Part shown: piece by piece, positions 44,987-55,554 of the stretch
Layout of the letters: the number at the start of each line of letters is the position of its first letter
How positions within the stretch are numbered: position 1 is the first letter of the stretch
Assembly: GCA_014183095.1 (NCBI GenBank)
Contig: JACCPH010000022.1
Coordinates: 310,001 to 374,000 of the forward strand
Length of the DNA: 64,000 bases
Source of the DNA: Harringtonia aguacate
Lineage: Eukaryota; Ascomycota; Sordariomycetes; Ophiostomatales; Ophiostomataceae
Direction of reading: 5' to 3'
Notes under the pieces: model-generated
Database searches by the model: none
Told to the model about the DNA's origin: nothing
What the model saw: only the letters and a program-made list of their open reading frames with translations
Position numbers and translations under genes: made by a program

Positions 44987-45658
44987 TTAGCTGGAGAACC
45001 GCCGGGTGATCTTGGCGATGACTGCAGAGGGACGTTAGCAGATGTAGTCTCTCTGAGATGATGGCCAGGGGAAAACCTACTGTGTAGTGCGACCACGCTG
45101 AAGATGAACACCAGCGACAGCACGAGCACCACCACGGGGTCCACCTTGAGGCCGGGCGACTCGTCCGTGTAGAGTCCTGAGAATTGTCAGCTGCCTGGCA
45201 CTTCCTCCTGGTCCGTTCTCCGTTTTCTGCTCTTCTTTTTCTTTTCTTTTCGACAGCATCGAGAGAACACCTACTCAGCATCGTGCTGCTGCTGCCGCCG
45301 GCACCGGCCGCCCGCGTGCTGCTTGGCCGCGCATTGGCAACCTTCTCCTTCTGGTCGGCGGCAGCGCGCCGGCGGATCTGCGTGCGGGCACCGCCCGGGG
45401 GCGGCGCGGGCGATGACGAGGTCGCCCGGTTGATGCTGGCACCCGAGGCGGCGGCGGCCGGGGTGGGGGAAGACGCGCGTGGCGAAGACTAGACATGACA
45501 AAAACAAGAGTCAGCCAAAACAAGTTGGGCAAGAGAGCATCATCCCCCTAGAGAAGCTGTATCCGGCCGTGTCGAGATGTGGATGGCGGCAGCAGCAGCA
45601 GCTGGCATAAAGCTGGCAAGCTTAATGAGGAACACGTCCCCAGGGAGGAACTGACCAT
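44987..45658 (-). CDS. SBH1: SEC61 beta (protein translocon subunit)
   Basis: Four coding exons on the minus strand (45656-45658, 45275-45488, 45081-45176, 44987-45021) give 115 aa. The cytosolic part is Ala/Ser/Pro-rich (SSPRASSPTPAAAASG) with the PPGGARTQIRRR block. It is followed by the strongly conserved LYTDESPGLKVDP and a single C-terminal membrane anchor (VVVLVLSLVFIFSVVALH) ending in IIAKITRRFSS. It is the tail-anchored beta subunit of the Sec61 channel in the ER membrane. The first coding exon is the ATG alone: a TAG stop lies directly before TCTTCGCC in frame, so splicing is needed, and the only suitable upstream junction is ATG followed by GTCAGT. GCTAAC branch sequence precedes the last exon. 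Confidence 0.88.
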
Positions 45659-47480
45659 GATGAGAGGAAGGCGGCAAGCGAGTGCGAAAGAGAGAGCGAA
45701 AGGCCAAAGGAATGACTGAAAAAAGAAATCCGGTGCGAAGGCGGTTGCGCTCGAATTGGCGAGAATTGGTCAAGGACACGAGAAAAAAAGTGATGGTTGT
45801 TCGAGAAGGAAAGTTGGGCAGTCCCCTGAACGATAGGATGCCAAAAAAGGAGTCGCTCGCGTGCAAATTGAGGCCACGACACCAGCTCTTGCGACCGGGC
45901 GGGGCTCCATAATAATTGTAGTCAGGGTCAGGAAATCCCAGGAGCTCCCAGATTGGGTCATTGGGGGTCCCGCACAAACATTGATCCGGAATCCTGCTTT
46001 CTAAACGGTGCGATCCGCCCAAGCGTGTGTGTGTGTGCCATTCAGTGGATATGGTTAACCTGGCCCCTTGCTAGTGCGACGGCCATGCAGCCTCTGGAAT
46101 TCGTCCCATCAACGCTCCTTTTAAAAGAATCACTGGCAAAGCTCCCTTTTTTTTTTCTTGTCTCCTATTCTGCTCTAGCTATGCCTGTAGTTGGCTTTCC
46201 GAGACGAGATACAAAGGGGGGTAACCGGATGATGCAGTTTAAAAAAACTCCCATGACAAACAAACGTAGAAAAAAAGAAAACGCCCATTTGCCCCATTTT
46301 GCAGACTTTCCCTTCCTTCAGACTGTATGTGCTTAGGAGGTGAGATGCAATAGCAATAGATCGCCCAGACACGCTGAGGTAACCGAGACAAAGCAACAGT
46401 GAAAAAAAAAAGCGAGAGATGGAGAAACAGATACGAAAGAAGCTCGACTGTCCCAAACAAAAACCGCCAATGCAAGACAGAACTGCCATGGCAGACTAGA
46501 ACCTCCTGGGTGCTGTGCTGGGGGTTTCAAACAGCCACTTCCCTTCTTTGCCTTTCTTCCTGTCACGGTGATGCTAGCCGAAGCCGAATCAGGGGGGGAG
46601 GGGGGAGTGTGTCGACGGTCCAGGCCGCGTCCTCCTCTTGTCTCCCTCTCTCACACCGCTATCCCTTATACCACATCTCGTCCGATAACGCATGGCCAGG
46701 TTGCAAGAGCTGTGTCGCGCTGTATACGGCGGGTTGTACAAGCTGTCATCTTCTGTTGGTGGACATGGTCGGAAAAACGGGATGGCGGACAAGCACGGGA
46801 CGGACAGGACGACCGGAGCGGAAGAAAACAGATTAAATGGTCTTTAACAAGATAGAAAAAAAAAGAGCAAACACACACACAGCACACAATGCATCTGTCT
46901 CTCTGCCTCTATGCTAGCAAAAAAAAAAAGCAGTACAAATATCGCCCCGGAACAGAACAGAGAGAGACACTCACACAAACACACAAAAAAAAGGGAGGGA
47001 GAAAAAAAAAAGAGCACAAAAAAGAACGCCTTCCGCTAGTATATGTGATTGCTGCTGCTGTCAACTGCAAACCGCGCCAGCTGCAAACTGCAAATTTGTA
47101 AAAAAAAATATGACAAAAGAGGAATGCAAAGGAAAAAAACGCTTTCTCTCTTTTTCTTTTCTCCGGGGGGACCGACAGACCGACATGGTGTTTGCAAATG
47201 TAGACGAATAAGAAGAAAAGAAAAAAAAAAGAGCGTGTAGTTTTTGTTGGGAGGCGAAAGACTGGGTAACGGTGACAGCAGATCTGGGACGTTGGACGCG
47301 TTGCAATATTGTTTCCTGTGCGTTGTTTGTACTTTGCGTGATATCGTGCGCCGGTAAAAAAAATGGTAAGATGGTAAGATGATAAAAGGACGAAATGGTG
47401 AAAGGGTGATGGGAAGGGGGTTAAAACAGAAACCAATACAGGGGAAGAAAGTACACAAAGGAAACAAGTTTTTTTGTTGG
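45659..47480. other. Intergenic region SEC61 beta / PSR1
   Basis: 1.8 kb between two minus-strand genes. The part near 45659 is the SEC61 beta leader and promoter; 46850-47250 is rich in A-runs, fitting the 3' end of PSR1. No supported gene. Confidence 0.6.
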
Positions 47481-49495
47481 TTAAAGAGTGACATCAAGGA
47501 CGAGGCTCACGTCCTGGACAGTCGGACCGGCCAAGTCTTCGAGGACGGGGATCAGGTCGAGGAGCTCGTTGTCATGCGCATCGGAGAACCAGCTGCTGAT
47601 GGGGACGGCATGCTGGGGATGGAAGATGTAGGAGGTCGGCGAGTTGTCAATGATGATGGTGTCCTTGAGGTCGCGGCCGACCATAGACAGGTCCTTGACG
47701 TAGTTGCCCTGGTGGTTGAAGCAGCTCTCGCGGAAGAGGCGGTGGTGGACGACCTTGTGGATGTCGAGCTGGTCGAGCAGCGGGTTTCCATACTGGCCGG
47801 GTTAGCGAGTGAAGCTGCAAGAGAGTCGAGAATCAAAGATCAAGAATAAAGAATCAGAATCGGGATGCCCACCTTGGATACCGAGGCAGTAAAGACAACC
47901 ACCTCGTACAGCTCGCCTACTCGCTTCATAAACTGGTCCACGCCTGGCCGCTTGATTACGTAGATGTTGTGGTAGCTGCCCTCGATCTCGACGGGGATCG
48001 TAAAGTCGGCTTGATGGAGTATCTGCCGGGCCGTTAGTCTTTTGCGGTGACCAGATATGTGACAGCACTGGGAGAAAGAACAAACCTTGAAGGAGCTGTG
48101 CACTAGGGTCTCGTCCAGGTCGAGTACTAAGCATTTCCGGCCCTTCATGTGCGGCTCGATGGGGGGCAGCAGGAACTTTTGCTGCAGCTCCCCTGCCAGG
48201 TCGACGACCCCAATGTCTCCGCCGTCCACGGCCGACAGCGGCGACGATGGCGCTGGGCCGGGCGGTGGTGGTGGCACGTTGGCGTACACGTCGGGTGCTG
48301 GAACGACGGGCGGCTGCTGCTGGGCTCGTTGTGGGAGAGGTGGCTCGACGGCATCAGCACCTGCGTCCCGCATTTCGACATCCTCGTCGCCGCCGTCGTC
48401 GCCGCCGTCGTCGACGGCGAGCACCTCGGCAGAGGTGGCTTCGACGGGTTCGGGGACCGCTGGAGGCGTCTGAGTCTGGGTCTGGATCTGGGTCTGGGTC
48501 TGAGGATACGGCGGCTCGACAGTTACGACTGGTGCAACAGCAGCAGCAGCAGCAGCCGCTGAGACGGCAGCGACGCCGGCCGCGCCGCTCAGCGATGCTC
48601 GTTTCGAGTCGGCCTCGTTGTCGGTTGTGCCTGCCACGGCGGTGGAGGCGGTGGCGGATGACTGGTCCTGCAGCGATGGCGTGCCGGATACCCGCTGTGG
48701 TTTGGAGGAGGAGGAGGGATTGGGCGACGCCGTCGAGCTCTGTCCTGCCGGCGCGTGCGGCGGCGGCTGTGATGATGGGGATGTTTGTATGTGAGGGGGG
48801 TGTTTTTCGTCCAGCTGGTGCGACTCCCGCCGCTGTTCCTCCGGGCGCTGCTCGTCCTTCTCGGACAGCTGGACGTGGCTGCCGGCGGTGGCCTGGTCAC
48901 TCGGGGTGGCTGTTCTCCGGCTGGCCGTGGCCGGCCGTGGCGGAATGTCTTTCAGCTTGTTGGCAGGGAGGGCTTGGTCGTCACCGTCGAGCCCGTTTGC
49001 ATCGTCGGGCACGGCGCAGCAGCCAAACAGGGCCAGGAAGCTGCTGCCGCCCTTTTTCCGCCGGTTGGTGGCGGGCGCGGTCGCGGCCGGCGAGCTGGGT
49101 TGTGAGCTGGGTTGTGAGGTGCCGGGTGTGTTCGTGGGCCCGGTGCCGACGCCCGAGTGCTTGCTCGATGCGGCGCTGCCGTTCCGGCGGTGGCGTGCGA
49201 GGAAGCTGGCCTTGGACTCGCGCGACTTTCCGTCGATGCTGTTGCGCGGGTCGCTGGCGGTGGCGCCGCTGAGACCGGTCGATGTGGGCGAGGGCTGGAT
49301 CTTCTGCGAGGAGGAGCGCGATGGCACGTGGAGCAGGGAGCGGCCCTTTTTCTGTGTGCTTACGGCGGGGGCGCCTGTGGTGCTGGTCGTCGCAGTGCCG
49401 CTGCTGCTGCCTTCTTCTGGTGGCAGGAGTTCCTTGTCTTTTGACCCTTCGGCCAGGTTCTGCTGCGCCGGCGTCGTAGCGGTGTCTCGAGACAT
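47481..49495 (-). CDS. PSR1: PSR1-type FCP/SCP-family phosphatase
   Basis: Three exons on the minus strand (48086-49495, 47873-48022, 47481-47792) give 623 aa. The C-terminal 220 residues are a HAD-type CTD-phosphatase-like domain with KCLVLDLDETLVHSSFK (nucleophile Asp459, Asp461), VVVFTASVSKYGNPLLD, FRESCFNHQGNYVKDLS and the IIIDNSPTSYIFHP metal block. This is the fungal Psr1/Psr2 family, which in yeast sits at the plasma membrane and works with Whi2 in the sodium and general stress response. The long N-terminus is Ser/Pro/Ala-rich and holds FLALFGCC (about residue 155), a likely palmitoylation site, and a QTQTQIQTQTQT repeat. Intron 1 is 63 nt, in phase 0 and free of stops. The true start is uncertain: the frame stays open and protein-like upstream of the ATG (SPPSPELAPHTSDSSGLL). 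Confidence 0.85.
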
Positions 49496-51620
49496 GTCTT
49501 CTGGCGAGCCCAACAAGCCAGACGAGTCGGATGTGTGGGGTGCGAGCTCGGGGGAGGGGGGGGAGATCCTTTATTGGGCGTCAGCGGATGGGTGGCGTAC
49601 CGTGGATGAGATCTTCGCGTTGGACTGGTCGTGCTGGTTCGTGTGTATCTGCGGCCTGAAAAGGCGGCCGAGAGCAAAAAGGGGGGGAGACAGGCTGAAT
49701 GAGGCAGCGGTGCATGAGGCAGAGGAGAGAGAGGTAAAAAAGGCCGATAGCCTTGCTTGTCTGGGCGAGGTGGCTGTGGCTGCGCGGACTATTGGGCTGG
49801 AGGGAGGGAGAGATAGAGGGGGGGGGGGGGGGGGGTGGGAGTTGGGTGCGATGTGTGCAGGTCGGTGCAGAAAGAAGCGGGCTACAGCTGAAAGGGGGGA
49901 AGGCGGCTAGAGAGAGACAGCCGTGTCGCGCATGCGACCGTCGTCTCTCTGTCCCGCTGAAGAAGGAGAGACAGGCGATCGCAGACAGGCGACCGTGGGC
50001 GGAGGGGGGGCGAGACGACAAGGCAACGTTGAAAGGGGGCAGATGCCAGATAAGATGGGAAGAATGGCGCAGGCAAAAAGCAAAAATGGCAACTGAAAAT
50101 GGCGACTGAAAATGGCGACGCGCGCGACACCTCACTCACCCGCTTCCTTCAGGCTGGCAGTGTCCGGCCAGCCCTTTTCCGTGCTGTCGTTAGGCCTGTT
50201 TCCGCTCAGAGATGGGCCCCTAACGCGCGGTTTTAGCGGCCCGAAACAAGGCCAATTCCAGTACGGATCCAATTCGGACGGATAGCACCGCGGCGAGGCG
50301 AGTCGACTGCACTGTTCGCGTTGGCTGCGTGCTCCGGGACGGATGTCGTGAAGGGCGAGGAAGGGAGTTTCAAAAGTAAGGATGAAGGCGGCAAGTTGGC
50401 AAGCTGCGGGAGCGCGACGACGCGAAGAGGATGGTGAGTGGCCGGGGGGGGGGGGGGGAGGGGGCCGCTGCTGGAGAGTCTGCTCAGGGTATCTCTGAAA
50501 TGAACGGGAAAAAATGGAGGGCCGTGGCTGCTCGCTGGTGAGGCAGGTGGGGGCTGCTGCTGCTGCTGCTGCTGCGTGCGTGCTCGTAGCCAATGCTCGC
50601 AGGCTGCAGTTGGTATGGGGCAGACCAGGTGTGGATGAGTCGGACGGTTTGCAAGCAGCGGCAGGTTGGACTCGGGCACAGCAGCCGCACAGGATGGGGA
50701 GAAGATGAAGAAATGCGATGCTCTTGCTGCGCAGGCAAAACAGAGACGAGTCCTGACTCCCTTTTGGGGTTGATTTAATTATCGCTGTTAGGCTAAGATG
50801 AGCCAGTGAAAATGAGAGTCCACTGCGACAGACCGCTGCGACCTAGACCCGCTACAGACCTTTTCCTAGGGGAATAACCGCCCCTGCAACCTGGTGCGAC
50901 TCCCCACAGCTGTTAGGCGGGACCTCTCGGCGTGCGGCTTTGCGTGCGTGTTTGCCGTGCCGCGGCGCCCGCAGCAGGTACCCCCCTAACCAGAAAATCA
51001 CAGTGGGGCACGCCCGGTTGACCGATAATTAGAGTGGCCAATAGGATCGTTCAGCTGAGAGGGGCCTAGCACTGGCTTCCTCGTCAGTGCTTCACGCTCT
51101 CGACCAACCCCCGGCCGGTGCTTGCACGGCTCGCTCGCCCAGCCCCCTGTGGCCATCCTGTCCCATCGTTGTAACCCCATGCAGCTCATCCGAGTATGCG
51201 ATTCTACATACGAGTAGTATTCGTGTGGCGATTCAGGTGGGACCATGAGATCTGTGGCCATCTGTGGCTGCCGCTGCCGCTCTCGTTTTCTCGTTTCCCG
51301 GAAGGGAGAAATCGGCTCCAATGATGTCTTGTTATATATATCTGATCTGAGGTAAGATATCCGCCAGGGAGACGAGCAGGGCGGTCAATGGGCGCGGGCG
51401 GCAAAACCAAAACGTCCACGCCAGCCATGCATGAGCGAGTTGGCGCCCACCACGAGAGCTAGGGCGGCGGGCGAACAGGAAGACGCCCCGTATCTGGCAG
51501 CAAGAGCAACTGATTAAGGCCAAAAAAAACGTGGGGTGGGCACCACGCCGGATGCAGACCGCATGCAGTGCTGGCGCCATAGAGATGGAAAGAACGGCCG
51601 CGAGGGATGCGCAGGCTGTG

Positions 51621-51730
51621 CTAGCAATGCTAGGGATTGCGAGGAATTGCTAGGCATTGCTAGGAAGTACTAGGAATTGCCAGGAGTTACTAGGCATTGC
51701 TAGGAACTGCTAGGGGTTGCTAGTGAGTGC
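51621..51730 (+). repeat. 10-bp decamer minisatellite, eleven units
   Basis: Eleven consecutive units with consensus TAGGAATTGC, each exactly 10 bp with no indels (for example TAGGGATTGC, GAGGAATTGC, TAGGCATTGC, TAGGAACTGC, TAGGGGTTGC). Units differ by one to four substitutions, so the array is not freshly expanded, yet the period is fully kept. It ends about 1.1 kb upstream of PXA1. Confidence 0.92.
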
Positions 51731-51952
51731 GGCGGATTTTGCTGTGTGCGCGATCTAAATATATAACACCACTCCTAAGCTTCCCTCCGCCGACAGAGGG
51801 CGGACGGGCGAGCTGTGATTGGGGGAAGCTTGCCGCCCAGTCTGGGTGGTGTCGACGAGTCACATTGGCTCACGGGAGCAGAGGTGGATGGCATTTGGCG
51901 CTCGCATGCGGTTCTGACAGCATTCAGACCAAGACAGACACCGCACTGTATT

Positions 51953-52009
51953 ACTGCACTGCACTGCATTGCACCGCACCACGCTGCACTGCGCTGCACT
52001 GCTGTGCTC
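51953..52009 (+). repeat. Degenerate CTGCA pentamer repeat
   Basis: A run of TGCAC/CTGCA-like pentamers (ACTGCACTGCACTGCATTGC and onward to GCTGTGC) in the upstream region of PXA1. Confidence 0.75.
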
Positions 52010-52834
52010 GCATGAACGGGTGGTCTTGTTTCGAGGCCGAGGTCCAGAAAAAAAGGGGGCAGTCCACATTCATGCCAGGACCAGGGCGGCAGCCCAATCA
52101 CTCCACCAATCCTGTGACTGGCGCGCCCATCTCACAACCCGGCGCTTCCCCCCCTCCCGCACGTCGATGTATTTTACATATCACCGGTATGTACCCGGGG
52201 GGCACGGCCGTCTCCAAGACGGGTCGCCGGGAGATTGCCTGGCGCTCGAGCCTGTCCGTGTGCTGTCTGCTGCAGCAGGCTCGGTGCCGTGCTATGCCGG
52301 TCGTGTCCGATGCTTGCATAATGCGTGGGCCGGAGCCCGCGAGGATTCCGGACAAAAAATTCGCGCCGCGTAATCGCTTCAGCAAAGCTTCTTTGCCATT
52401 AACTATGGCCTTAGCATTAAGCTTCCCTCTCGTCGTTGGCGGCGACTTTGGCCAGGTCATGTGCTCATGGCGTTTGGGGAAGGGACCCACTAACTCCGCG
52501 TTTTGGCTGCTGCCAGCTGCCGTTCTACCTCGGAGCTTCGTCACATGTCTCTGCCCAGCTGTCTCCAATTCCAGCATTTCGGTTCGCATCTCCTGCGTTC
52601 TTGGCCACAACACTTGAGCGGCTTCAAAAAAAAAGAGAGGAAAAAAAAAAGCACAACCCAATCGCGTCGCATACAGCCGTTCTCTCTGTCGACTTCCAGC
52701 CCTACGCTGCCCATGGCTGGCCGCGCTTTCAGCGCGCGTTCCGCCCACTGATACAACGGATAGCTCTCCACTGATACCAGCAAAGGTCCAGACTGGGACT
52801 GCGGCCGTGCCCGGAACCACAGACACGACCCGGG

Positions 52835-55554
52835 ATGGCGGCACAGTCCACCCTGCGCCAGTCGGCGGCCGAGGCCGCCATTGCCGCCTTTGTCGACAAG
52901 TATAGCGGCATCGTCCGTCGCCGGCTGCGGGCCACCTCGAGGACGACGCGCCTGCTGGCCACGCTGGCCCTGCTGACCTCGATTGTGCTGGGCGGCGAGG
53001 GCGGCCGCCGCTGGTGGCGCCGGCGGCGGCTGGAGCGCGAGCAGGGCATCAAGCTGGTGCGCACCAACTCGTGGCTGCACAACAAGGACGGTTCGCGCAC
53101 CATCTACGTGCCGTACCGCGACGGCACCTCCAAGGTGGTCATCAGCACGACGAAGCCGCTGACCTTTGAGGCCCACCGCCGGCTGTTCCTCGACCCGCCG
53201 CGCGTGTCCGGCCTCGCCAGCGCCCGCGGCGACGGCCACGTGCCCGGCACCCAGACCAAGCCCGGCCTGAACCTGGCCTTTTTGCACCAGTTCCTGAGCC
53301 TCATGAGCATCATGATCCCCCGCTGGACCAGCAAAGAGGCCGGGCTGCTCCTCAGCCACGCCGGCTTCCTCATGCTGCGCACGTACCTCTCGCTCGTGGT
53401 GGCCCGCCTCGACGGTGCGATCGTCCGGGACCTGGTGGGCGGCCGCGGCCGACGGTTTCTCTGGGGGCTGGTAAAGGTAAGATAGGTCTGCAACCCGTCT
53501 CTGTCCGCTCGTCTCCGTACTGACCAGCCAGTGGTGTGGCCTCGGCGGCTTTGCGTCGTACACCAACGCCATGATCAAATTCCTCGAGTCCAAGGTGTCC
53601 ATTGCCTTCCGCACGCGGCTCACGCGCTACATCCACGACCTGTACCTCAACGACAACCTCAACTACTACAAGCTGTCCAACCTCGACGGCGGCGTGGGCC
53701 AGAGCGCCGACCAGTACATCACCCAGGACCTCACGCTCTTCTGTGCGGCGGCGGCGGGCATCTACTCGTCGCTCGGCAAGCCGCTCATCGACCTCTGCGT
53801 CTTCAACTACCAGCTCTACCGGTCGCTCGGCCCGCTGGCCCTGACCGGCATCGTCAGCAACTATTTCCTGACGGCCAGCATCCTGCGGCGGCTGTCGCCG
53901 CCCTTTGGCAAGCTCAAGGCGGTGGAGGGCCGCCGGGAGGGCGACTTCCGCAGCCTGCACGCGCGGCTGATTGCCAACGCCGAGGAGGTGGCCTTTTACG
54001 GCGGCGCCGACATGGAGAAGCACACGCTCAACCGCGAGTTCCGGGAGCTCAAGTCGTGGATGGAGGGCATCTACATGCTCAAGATCCGCTACAACATGCT
54101 CGAGGACTTTATCGTCAAGTACAGCTGGAGCGCCTACGGCTATCTGCTGGCGGCGCTGCCGGTGTTTCTGCCGGCCTGGGGGGGTCTGGGCGGGATGTCC
54201 GAGATGTCGGCCGGCAACAACGACGACGACGGCCTTGTCGACAGCGGCAGCAGCCTCGAGCGGTCGCGCACAAAGGACTTTATCACGAACCGGCGGCTCA
54301 TGCTGTCGCTGGCCGACGCCGGCGGCCGCATGATGTACTCGATCAAGGACCTGTCGGAGCTGGCCGGCTACACCAGCCGCGTGTACACGCTGATCTCGAC
54401 GCTGCACCGCGTGCACGCCAACGCCTACTACCCGCTGCGCGGGCGTGCGAGCGAGCTGTACTCGCTGTCGGACGTGCAAGGCACGATGCACAAGGGCTTC
54501 GACGGCGTGCGGCTGGAGAACGTGCCCGTGGTGGCACCGGCGCTGTGGCCGCAGGGCGGCGAGGAGCTGATGGAGTCGCTGTCGCTGATTGTGCGGCGGG
54601 GCGAGCACCTGCTGGTGTCGGGCCCCAACGGCGCCGGCAAGACGTCCATCTCGCGCATCCTGGCCGGGCTGTGGCCCGTGTACCGCGGCCTGGTCAGCCG
54701 GCCCAAGGCCGTCGGCGAGGACGGCATCATGTTTCTGCCCCAGCGGCCGTACCTCAGCATCGGCACGCTGCGCGACCAGGTCATCTACCCGGACGGCGAG
54801 GTCGACATGCGCGACCGGCGCAGGAACGAGCACGACCTCCAGCGCGTGCTCGACGCCGCCCGCCTCGGCTATCTGCCCGCCCGCGAGGGCGGCTGGGACA
54901 CCAAGAAGGAGTGGAAGGACGTGCTGAGCGGCGGCGAGAAGCAGCGCATGGCCGTGGCGCGCCTGCTGTACCACGAGCCGCAGTACGCCGTCATCGACGA
55001 GGGCACGAGCGCCGTGTCCAGCGACGTGGAGGGGCTCCTGTACGAGACATGCAAGGAGCGGGGTATCAGTGAGTGTTTTTCTCTCTCTTTCTTTCCTCTT
55101 TTCCTTTTATTATGACTGCTAACCCCCAGCCCTCATCACCATCTCCACGCGTGCGTCGCTCAAAAAGTACCACACCTTCAACCTCGTCCTCGGCATGGGC
55201 GAGCGCGGCGACGAGTGGGCCTTTGAACGCATTGGCACCGAGCGCGAGAAGCAGAACGTCGAGCGCGAGCTGCAAGAGCTGCGCGAGCGCTTGGAACAAG
55301 TCGATGCGTGGCGGGCGCGGCGGGCCGAGATCGAACAGGAGCTGTCCCAGGTGTGGATGGACGGCCAGGACGAGCCGCTGGCGCCGCCGCCGTATGTCGA
55401 AGAGCCGGCAGAGAGCCCGGCAGAGAGCTCATCTGAGAACCTGGCCGACAGCCCGGCAGAGAGCCCGACAGAGCCGGCCATGGAGGCCACAGCGACGCCG
55501 ACCGAACCCTCCATCGACGTGGTGTCGTCACAAGAGACGCTGGAGTCAACATGA
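52835..55554 (+). CDS. PXA1: Peroxisomal ABC half-transporter PXA1 (ABCD family)
   Basis: Three exons (52835-53476, 53532-55068, 55130-55554) give 867 aa, close to yeast Pxa1 (870). The N-terminal motif MAAQSTLRQS, the NSWLHNKDGSRTIYVPYRD block and SKEAGLLLSHAGFLMLRTYL mark this clade. The transmembrane domain has the peroxisomal EAA-like motif NAEEVAFYGG. The nucleotide-binding domain has Walker A GPNGAGKTS (about 576), signature LSGGEKQR (about 679) and Walker B YAVIDEGTSAV (about 698). After the NBD comes a coiled coil (EKQNVERELQELRERLEQVDAW in two parts) and an acidic PAESPAES tail. Pxa1 pairs with Pxa2 to import long-chain acyl-CoA into peroxisomes for beta-oxidation. Pxa2 is not in the window. 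Confidence 0.94.

Larger units (their letters stand above)
49496..52834. other. Divergent intergenic region PSR1 / PXA1
   Basis: 3.3 kb. On the minus strand, a GTGAGTGAG donor (near 50140) and a TTTTCAG acceptor (near 49657) suggest a spliced 5' leader or first exon for PSR1. G-runs lie at 49819-49835 and 50447-50458. TACGAGTAGTATTCG lies at 51209-51223, the decamer minisatellite at 51621-51730, and a pentamer repeat at 51945-52009. Frames in the right half (51727-52617) overlap the repeats and are not supported as genes. Confidence 0.6.

Noticed and set aside
51727..52617. 296-codon plus-strand frame upstream of PXA1
   Set aside because: It begins with a non-ATG codon, runs across the decamer border and pentamer repeat, and its translation has no domain-like pattern; it lies in the PXA1 promoter.
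52541..54974. Long antisense frames opposite PXA1
   Set aside because: Typical shadow frames of GC-rich third positions; PXA1 motifs are unambiguous on the plus strand. The same holds for long antisense frames opposite GH3, the amidase, CDC1-like, PARG, the MFS gene and SDS22.
55016..55030. Gly instead of Cys after DE in the PXA1 Walker B region as a defect
   Set aside because: IDEGTSAV is, as I recall, normal for filamentous-fungal Pxa1, so it is not a loss of function.
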